Made by a program: the position numbers and the translations under genes
In this document: piece by piece, positions 24,249 through 29,316 of the stretch
How the letters are laid out: each line of letters starts with the position of its first letter
Position numbering within the stretch: the stretch's first letter is position 1
Source of the DNA: CAZMRW01 sp964568805
GTDB lineage: Bacteria > Pseudomonadota > Gammaproteobacteria > Methylococcales > Methylomonadaceae
Direction of reading: 5' to 3'
Assembly: GCA_964568805.1 (NCBI GenBank)
Contig: CAZMRW010000055.1
Coordinates: 1-29,316, forward strand
Length of the DNA stretch: 29,316 bases
Notes under the pieces: model-generated
The model's database searches: none
Told to the model about the DNA's origin: nothing
The model's input: only the letters and a program-made list of their open reading frames with translations

Positions 24249-25664
24249 TTATAATGAACCGATTGTTTGGTCGATGTAGACGTCCAGGCCAATATTAATG
24301 CCGCGTTGCTTCATGCGTTCGTGGAATCTTGGCACTATGCCGGTTGAAATATAGCGGCCAATGATATTGCCATTGTCATCCAGGCCCCGGCGATCAAACC
24401 TGAAAATTTCTGACATGGTAATGATATCGCCCTCCATGCTGTTGATTTCACTGACACTGACGACCCGTCTTTTGCCGTCTTCCATTCTTTCCAGCTGCAG
24501 TACCACATTGATGGCGGATGAAATTTGCGAGCGAATGGTTTTCACCGGCAAATCAAAACCGGCCATTGTCACCATGTTTTCGACACGGGACAAGGCATCG
24601 CGCGGCGTATTGGCATGGATAGTCGTTAATGAGCCATCGTGGCCGGTATTCATTGCCTGCAACATATCGAAAGCCTCCTGCCCGCGCACCTCGCCGATAA
24701 CGATGCGGTCAGGCCGCATCCGCAAACTGTTTCTGACCAGATCACGCTGATTGACCTCGCCTTTGCCTTCAATGTTGGGCGGGCGGGTTTCCAGACGAAC
24801 CAGATTATCCATTTTCAATTGCAGTTCGGCTGAATCCTCTATCGTGACAATCCGTTCGTTTTTAGGAATATTGTTGGACAGGGCATTGAGCATGGTGGTT
24901 TTACCGGAGCCGGTACCCCCGGAAATCAGGATATTCAGCCTGACTTTAACCATGTTGGCAAAGACATCGGCCATGGCCTGGCTTAAGGTGCCGATATTGA
25001 CCATATCTTGTAACTGTATTTTGTCCTGGGTAAACCGGCGTATCGATAATGAAGGTCCGTCAATAGCTAATGGGGGGATAATCGCATTGACACGGGAGCC
25101 GTCTCTAAGACGGGCGTCGACTAACGGAGAAGATTCATCAATTCTTCGGCCGACCTGGGTGACGATCCGGTCAATGACTTTTAATAAATGAGCATCGTCT
25201 TTAAAGGTTATCGGGGTTTTTTCTAACTTGCCAAATCGTTCAATATAAACCGAGCTATAGCCGTTAACCAGTATATCAGCTATCGTCGGTTCATAAAGCA
25301 AATGTTCCAGGGGGCCAAGGCCAAGAATATCATTAACGACTTCATTGACAATGAGTTGCCGGGTCCTGGCGATGACCGGTATCGATTCTTCATCAATAAT
25401 ACGGCGGGTTATTTCACTGATTTGTTTTCTCGCATCCGCTTCCGCCATTTTAACAATCAACGATAAATCAAGAATTTCCATCAGTGTCTGATGGATCTTT
25501 TCCTTGTACTCCGTTTCCTTGGCCGTAAGAAGATCAAAAGTTAACGGCGGGTTAGTAGTGGCGGATTCGGATTGGCCATTAATGGTCGTTACTGGCGCAT
25601 CCTTGATAAGAATTGAATGGCTATCTTTGCTGGAATAGCTCTGAATACGACTTTTTAGACTCAC
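24249..25664 (-). CDS. tadA: Flp pilus assembly secretion ATPase TadA/CpaF
   Basis: A 471-residue type II/IV secretion ATPase. The N-terminal domain leads into DILVNGYSSVYIERFGKLEK, followed by RIVTQVGRRIDESSPLVDAR, RDGSRVNAIIPPLAIDGPSL and the Walker A motif ISGGTGSGKTTMLNAL near residues 250-262. The Asp box VTIEDSAELQL, RPPNIEGKGEVNQRDLVRNS, the Walker B-type RPDRIVIGEVRGQEAFDMLQ and the His box GHDGSLTTIHANTPRDALSR follow. It powers Flp pilus assembly and, in many Tad systems, retraction. The start is a GTG at 25664 with AAGAG about 8 bp upstream. A 9-bp inverted repeat lies 33 bp upstream, and 663 noncoding bp separate it from tadZ. Confidence 0.96.
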   Translation of the reverse strand: MSLKSRIQSYSSKDSHSILIKDAPVTTINGQSESATTNPPLTFDLLTAKETEYKEKIHQTLMEILDLSLIVKMAEADARKQISEITRRIIDEESIPVIARTRQLIVNEVVNDILGLGPLEHLLYEPTIADILVNGYSSVYIERFGKLEKTPITFKDDAHLLKVIDRIVTQVGRRIDESSPLVDARLRDGSRVNAIIPPLAIDGPSLSIRRFTQDKIQLQDMVNIGTLSQAMADVFANMVKVRLNILISGGTGSGKTTMLNALSNNIPKNERIVTIEDSAELQLKMDNLVRLETRPPNIEGKGEVNQRDLVRNSLRMRPDRIVIGEVRGQEAFDMLQAMNTGHDGSLTTIHANTPRDALSRVENMVTMAGFDLPVKTIRSQISSAINVVLQLERMEDGKRRVVSVSEINSMEGDIITMSEIFRFDRRGLDDNGNIIGRYISTGIVPRFHERMKQRGINIGLDVYIDQTIGSL

Positions 25665-25696
25665 AATAGTTCTCTTGAATGATTGGTTAATGGGTT

Positions 25697-25730
25697 CGAA
25701 TAAACGAATGAGATGCCTTATGTTTATTCG
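25697..25730. repeat. 9-bp inverted repeat upstream of tadA
   Basis: CGAATAAAC (25697-25705) and GTTTATTCG (25722-25730) form a perfect inverted repeat with a 16-nt spacer, beginning 33 bp upstream of the tadA GTG. It could be a dimeric regulator site or a leader-RNA hairpin. No regulator family was recognised. Confidence 0.5.
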
Positions 25731-26172
25731 CCATAACGGCTTGGTTTAACCTATTTTTTTCAATAAGCTGATATTTAAACCATGATGCAACTAAAGCTAA
25801 CAGGTTCCCAGCCGATATCTCGTGTTCGCGGTTAAAAATTCGCACACTTTCCGTTAACTTAAGGGTAGTCCAAAAGCGCGTTTACACAACCTAATTTTCG
25901 GCCGGCCAAGTCAATTTGAATTTGTCAATCATAAATACTTATTAGCCTGTTTGGGTGCTTTATTTTAAATTTTGTCGGGCGCTGCTAAAAAAATCATATT
26001 TTCACTCGATGACGCGGAGTAAAGTGATTGACGTTGATTTGTAGATGCGACTTGCCTCACTATGCGGCTACAACGATAACTTAACGGCAACGGGATCAGG
26101 ATTAGAGAGGGTTAACAGACATTTAACACTCTCATTCCTGCTTCTAACTGGTGGCTCAAAACCCTCCGCGGT

Positions 26173-26293
26173 CTAGTAGCCCGCCAAGCATGTAATGACG
26201 GTCAGATGTAGGTGCGAATTCATTCGCACAGCGCGGATAAATCCGCACCTGCACTATTCGCTTCCCGTCAAAATTGTATTGGCGAACTACTAG
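26173..26293. mobile_element. MITE-like nested palindromic element (121 bp)
   Basis: Terminal inverted repeats CTAGTAGCCCGCCAA (26173-26187) and TTGGCGAACTACTAG (26279-26293) match at 13 of 15 positions. Inside, in order, TGACGG (26196-26201) pairs with CCGTCA (26265-26270) and GTAGGTGCG (26208-26216) with CGCACCTGC (26244-26252). Two small hairpins sit at the centre: GTGCGAAT/ATTCGCAC (26212-26229) and GCGGAT/ATCCGC (26233-26246). The whole unit is one long nested palindrome that can fold into a cruciform-like structure. It has no coding capacity, so it would depend on a transposase elsewhere. No clear target-site duplication was found. The GTAGGTGCGAAT core resembles intergenic repeats common in some gammaproteobacterial genomes (recollection, not tested). 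Confidence 0.7.
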
Positions 26294-26327
26294 GGGCCGG
26301 ACTTGAAATCAGAAACGAAGGTCTTAT

Positions 26328-27515
26328 TTATCCTTTCTGGCTAAAAAACTTTTTAAAAAGACTATGATCTTTAAATTCGTCTTTTATATTGACGTCCAGC
26401 GATTCAGCCAATGAGATCAAGGCTTTGGTAATAGCTGAATTTCGTGCGTATTCGTAGAGCGGAATGCCGAGGTTGGTGGATTGGGCGACTTTATCATAAT
26501 CATTAGGAATCTTGTACAGCGCACTGCATTCTATAGTTGCCTGGATATCTTTTAAATCCAACCCCCTGTTGGCGTCATAGCGATTGACGACAATCAGGAT
26601 ATTTTTTTCGGCGATGTTGAATTCCGACTTCAAAATCTTGGTTAATCGTTTGGCATCGCGCATATGGGCCAAACTTTGTTGAACAATAATCACAATTTGA
26701 TCAGACCGCTCCAATATGGTTGCCGATAACGGATCGATCTGACGGGGCAGGTCGATAAAAACACGGTCGTAATTACTGATGGTCAGGGTCAATAGTTGAT
26801 CAAGGCTTTCCACTGGGATTTCACCGGGCAGAACCAGTTGTTCATGCATGGTGGAAAGCAAACGCAATCCGCTTTTATGCGGAGCCATATAACCGTCAAT
26901 GGCGTCAAAATCCAGTTGAACGACATCATGGAGCGCTTCGACGATCGTGTGTTGAGGTTTGATATCCAGGTTTAACGACTGGGTGCCGAACTGCAGATCA
27001 AAATCTATTAAAACGACGCTGGAATCGGAAAGTGTTGCTGCGATATGGGCTAAATTGCAGGCAATAAAACTCCCGCCCGAGCCGCCCTTGGCATTAATCA
27101 CCGTAGTCAACATTCCCTGTTTTGAACGTCCTCGCCGCAGATCGAAAATAATCTGGTTTAACGATTTTTGCAGTTCCTGGCTATCAACGGGACTGGTAAA
27201 AAAATCCCGGGCGCCGGCTTGCATGGCTAGCCGCATTTGCTGGTTATCGTTATCCGGTGCAATCACCAGCAAGGCCGGACGAACGGACGAGGGCAGGGCG
27301 GTTAATTGGTTCAGCGCAGGGACGGTCTGGTCATCAAGCAGTAAAATCAGCAAGTCGGGAGGCAATTTATCTTTATAAAGCTGCCCCGGCATGGACTTTT
27401 CAAACAAAAGAGTAGTAATTTCTTTGTTGATCAAAGACGAAATCTGGCTACGACGTTGCGTCAGTTCAGATTGTTTACTGCCCAGGATTTGGATGGAAAT
27501 TGCGTCCTTTTGCAT
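26328..27515 (-). CDS. tadZ: Flp pilus localisation ATPase TadZ/CpaE
   Basis: A 395-residue protein with an N-terminal receiver-like domain (DLLILLLDDQTVPALNQL, PALLVIAPDNDNQQMRLAMQ, AGARDFFTSPVDSQELQKSL) and a MinD/ParA-type ATPase domain. The nucleotide loop, near residues 136-146, is the deviant KGGSGGSF seen in TadZ rather than the canonical KGGxGKT, so ATP turnover is likely weak. Further on are VVLIDFDLQFGTQSLNLD, YDRVFIDLPRQIDPLSATIL and VIIVQQSLAHMRDAKRL. TadZ positions the Tad machinery, often at a pole. It begins at ATG 27515, 212 bp after the upstream pseudopilin gene, and is followed by a long noncoding gap before tadA. Confidence 0.92.
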   Translation of the reverse strand: MQKDAISIQILGSKQSELTQRRSQISSLINKEITTLLFEKSMPGQLYKDKLPPDLLILLLDDQTVPALNQLTALPSSVRPALLVIAPDNDNQQMRLAMQAGARDFFTSPVDSQELQKSLNQIIFDLRRGRSKQGMLTTVINAKGGSGGSFIACNLAHIAATLSDSSVVLIDFDLQFGTQSLNLDIKPQHTIVEALHDVVQLDFDAIDGYMAPHKSGLRLLSTMHEQLVLPGEIPVESLDQLLTLTISNYDRVFIDLPRQIDPLSATILERSDQIVIIVQQSLAHMRDAKRLTKILKSEFNIAEKNILIVVNRYDANRGLDLKDIQATIECSALYKIPNDYDKVAQSTNLGIPLYEYARNSAITKALISLAESLDVNIKDEFKDHSLFKKFFSQKG

Positions 27516-27727
27516 TGTTTGCCTATTACGAATTTAATTAATTAAGTGCAATCTTTTTTAAAGATAGCACGAATTAGTCAAAAAATAAGAAATTGACACA
27601 AAATTCTTGTTTATTTTTGATATAAAATTTAATGATATAAAAAACATTATTGAAAATAAAATTAGAATGGTAGTTTTGGCAAACTACAAAGTAGGTGCCT
27701 ACCGTACATGATTAATACAACCAGGTT
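27516..27727. other. AT-rich tadF-tadZ intergenic region with hairpins
   Basis: These 212 bp are very AT-rich. Downstream of the tadF-like stop (reading minus) lie two small palindromes: GTAGGTGCCTAC (27691-27702, 5-bp arms) and GTAGTTT/AAACTAC (27670-27687, 7-bp stem, 4-nt loop). A T-rich stretch follows on the minus strand, so the second could be a weak attenuator or terminator. A perfect TTGACA is present on the plus strand (27593-27598), but the nearest TATAAA is 22 bp away. Confidence 0.4.
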
Positions 27728-28282
27728 TTATGAAGGAAAACCGCAAATATCCGTGCCTATCCCCGGGGTGCCGGGTGCATTGACAACGCCCAAGGCTTCG
27801 GGAGGAAGTTTGGTGCTGAATGTCGGTACGTTTATCGGCCCTAAATTCATGGGTATTATTAAATTATGAGAATAATTGATAACGCTTACCTCAACAGAAC
27901 CTCCTTCATTCAGTTTGTTCCAGTCAGTTAGGTAATCTGTAGATGGAGTGGCTGGAATCGGATAAGTAAGTTTAGTTAGAGGTGTGTCGCTTGCATCCAG
28001 ATATCTGACTTGAATATTCGCAGTCGTTACATTCGGTAATATATCACCGGTAGTACCCGAGTCGGGATCGCCGAAAATCGCCACTCTTCGTATGGCGGGA
28101 TGGTTGGGTGGGCAAACAGCGGCTACTCGTGCGCCTCTTCTTACCATTTCAGTCAATGTATTGAAAGTAAACAGTAACCGAGCGAATTCAATGACGCCAA
28201 ACAGCAATATAAAAAAAACCGATCCGACAATGGCAAACTCGACCATGGCCGCACCGGCCTGATGACGGTGATTTTTGCTCAT
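27728..28282 (-). CDS. tadF: TadE/TadF-like pseudopilin (second of pair)
   Basis: A 184-residue protein with the TadE-like N-terminus: a short basic stretch, then GAAMVEFAIVGSVFFILLFG and VIEFARLLFTFNTLTEMVRR, with the Gly-x-x-x-Val-Glu-Phe signature of pseudopilins processed by the prepilin peptidase TadV. The remainder is a predicted extracytoplasmic domain (NIQVRYLDASDTPLTKLTYP, SVEVSVINYSHNLIIPMN) ending with a single late Cys. It overlaps the upstream pseudopilin gene by 4 bp (ATGA), showing translational coupling. Naming it tadF rather than tadE follows gene order after tadE and is uncertain. Confidence 0.8.
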   Translation of the reverse strand: MSKNHRHQAGAAMVEFAIVGSVFFILLFGVIEFARLLFTFNTLTEMVRRGARVAAVCPPNHPAIRRVAIFGDPDSGTTGDILPNVTTANIQVRYLDASDTPLTKLTYPIPATPSTDYLTDWNKLNEGGSVEVSVINYSHNLIIPMNLGPINVPTFSTKLPPEALGVVNAPGTPGIGTDICGFPS

Positions 28283-28743
28283 GGCAACTGTACCCGCATG
28301 GTTGCTTCAGCGGACAAGGGGATAGCGGTGTTGAAACTTCCTCCAAACAAGCTTAATAATGCACCCAATAATTGGCCCATCAGCAACTGATGATTATAGG
28401 TTGCCGTGACCCGTGCATGCTGCAAGCCTGAAATTAGTGGCGTTGTTATATCCAGCGGATCTATCGAGTTATCGACATAAAATTTGGGTAGTCCATTCAT
28501 CACGCTTTGTACTTGGTCTTTAATCTGGTCGTCAGTGAGCGGGGTGACGTCAGGCGGCAGATAGGGGTCCATGCTATACGTTTTTAAACGAGCCCCATCT
28601 CGAACCGCTTTATTCAGCGTATTAAGCGCAAAAAAAGCCGTACCCAGTTCGGTGACGCCAATAGCAAGAACTGCCAGTAACGGCAGTATCACTGCGAACT
28701 CGACAATGATTGCTCCGTGTTGTTTATATTTTGGCTTATGCAT
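28279..28743 (-). CDS. tadE: TadE-like pseudopilin (first of pair)
   Basis: A 154-residue TadE-family protein: basic start, then GAIIVEFAVILPLLAVLAIG and VTELGTAFFALNTLNKAVRD, carrying the pseudopilin Gly plus Glu signature and one membrane helix. The C-terminal domain contains GLQHARVTATYNHQLLMGQL and ATMRVQLP. As a minor pseudopilin it would join or initiate the Flp pilus after cleavage by TadV. It overlaps tadG by 8 bp upstream and the second pseudopilin by 4 bp downstream, so the three form a tightly coupled transcript. Confidence 0.85.
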   Translation of the reverse strand: MHKPKYKQHGAIIVEFAVILPLLAVLAIGVTELGTAFFALNTLNKAVRDGARLKTYSMDPYLPPDVTPLTDDQIKDQVQSVMNGLPKFYVDNSIDPLDITTPLISGLQHARVTATYNHQLLMGQLLGALLSLFGGSFNTAIPLSAEATMRVQLP

Positions 28744-29316
28744 CGCCGCTCACCGGATCCTTGAATAACACAACACGGGTCGGAGCAAACGGACTGGCTT
28801 TGGCATTGGGCAGCGATTTGGAGCCAATTTCACATAACGGATCCGAATCTTCATCGCCGATAAATTCCATCAAAACTTGCCTATTTGCGGCTGCTCCCGA
28901 TTCATCTACTTTGTTAGTCAGAAGGAAACAGCCCATGGCCTCAACTGAAAGGTCAACAGTGCCCCCTGCACCTCCTCCGTCCGCACAATCGACAAAAGGA
29001 ATATGAACTATACGTCGACCTCTTATTCCTGTGTTGTCCGGACTTACAAAAGGAGAGTCGTTTAAATAGGACTGGAATTGAGACCCTGCCGTTGTCGTAT
29101 ATTCAACCACGTTGGTATCGGGCGGATATTTATCTGCCGGAAATTTGGGTTCGCGGCCATGCGTATAATCATCCAGACGGACATTAATGCAGGCGGTGGG
29201 TTCGGCTGCAAAACCGGTTTGAGTTTTCGCGAAGCCGCCAACTTCCAGCGACGTGCAGGAAAGATTGCCTGCCATGGCTTCGCATACAGCATCCGCACCG
29301 GAACCTACATCCAATA
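28736..29316 (-). CDS. tadG: TadG-like Flp pilus-assembly protein, C-terminal part (partial)
   Basis: The frame is open to the right edge of the window, so only the C-terminal ~193 residues are visible; an ATG at 29314 is probably internal. The visible part is extracytoplasmic in character: Cys pairs (AVCEAMAGNLSC), a Pro/Tyr stretch, then GRRIVHIPFVDCADGGGAGG and VEAMGCFLLTNKVD, VLMEFIGDED and TRVVLFKD. A '(V)DC..G' strand followed by 'FxLT' and a final V-rich strand is what I expect at the end of TadG-like proteins. Position immediately upstream of two TadE/F genes, with an 8-bp overlap, supports this. The N-terminal membrane segment and any von Willebrand A domain would lie outside the window. 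Confidence 0.65.
   Translation of the reverse strand, partial: LDVGSGADAVCEAMAGNLSCTSLEVGGFAKTQTGFAAEPTACINVRLDDYTHGREPKFPADKYPPDTNVVEYTTTAGSQFQSYLNDSPFVSPDNTGIRGRRIVHIPFVDCADGGGAGGTVDLSVEAMGCFLLTNKVDESGAAANRQVLMEFIGDEDSDPLCEIGSKSLPNAKASPFAPTRVVLFKDPVSGDA

Larger units (their letters stand above)
25665..26327. other. tadZ-tadA intergenic region
   Basis: This 663-bp AT-rich gap between tadZ and tadA (both minus) contains no gene I can support; in particular no short Flp prepilin (GxxxxE-type leader plus hydrophobic helix) was seen in any frame. It holds a 9-bp inverted repeat near tadA and a MITE-like element near tadZ, both listed separately. It probably contains a promoter for tadA, but none was clear. 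Confidence 0.5.

Overview
The window looks like a chromosomal segment of a gammaproteobacterium of moderate GC content. The evidence is the conserved ypjD/ffh neighbourhood, the ffh-rpsP-rimM-trmD-rplS housekeeping string, a RapA-type RNA polymerase recycling ATPase and a Zur/ZnuD zinc-uptake pair. I lean towards a Methylococcales-like methanotroph from general resemblance only; no methane-oxidation gene is present, so this is inference.

Layout. 1-4130 (minus): dinB, then two P-loop GTPases 3 bp apart, one with DUF697-like C-terminal membrane segments and one with an N-terminal membrane hairpin. An uncertain open frame runs off the left edge. 4191-6851 (plus): zur and znuD, with a strong Zur operator over the zur promoter and a second, 12/13-matching operator over the first codons of znuD. 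7136-8149 (minus): two tandem paralogous secreted His-rich/glycine-zipper proteins directly downstream of the zinc genes. 8486-12168 (plus): rapA and a CvfB-like S1 protein. 12514-14856 (plus): bifunctional mannose-1-phosphate guanylyltransferase/mannose-6-phosphate isomerase and galU, supplying GDP-mannose and UDP-glucose for exopolysaccharide or LPS. 14857-15107: convergent intergenic DNA with a perfect 28-bp palindrome. 15108-15911 (minus): ypjD. 16231-19594 (plus): ffh, rpsP, rimM, trmD, rplS, closed by a clear intrinsic terminator. 19783-20511 (plus): alpha/beta hydrolase, overlapping tail-to-tail with a lytic transglycosylase.

20508-29316 (minus) is most of a tad (tight adherence/Flp pilus) locus. 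In transcription order it is tadG-like (cut by the window edge), two TadE/F pseudopilin-like genes, tadZ/cpaE, tadA, tadB, tadC, tadD and a lytic transglycosylase that may open peptidoglycan for the pilus. No Flp prepilin, prepilin peptidase or secretin lies in the window; they probably lie beyond the right edge or elsewhere. The tadZ-tadA gap holds a 121-bp nested palindromic element with 15-bp terminal inverted repeats, which looks like a MITE.

The most notable patterns are the zinc-regulation architecture with neighbouring His-rich secreted proteins, the paired membrane GTPases, the MITE-like element inside the tad locus, and several unexplained inverted-repeat structures between genes. 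I found no tRNA, rRNA, CRISPR array or intact transposase gene.
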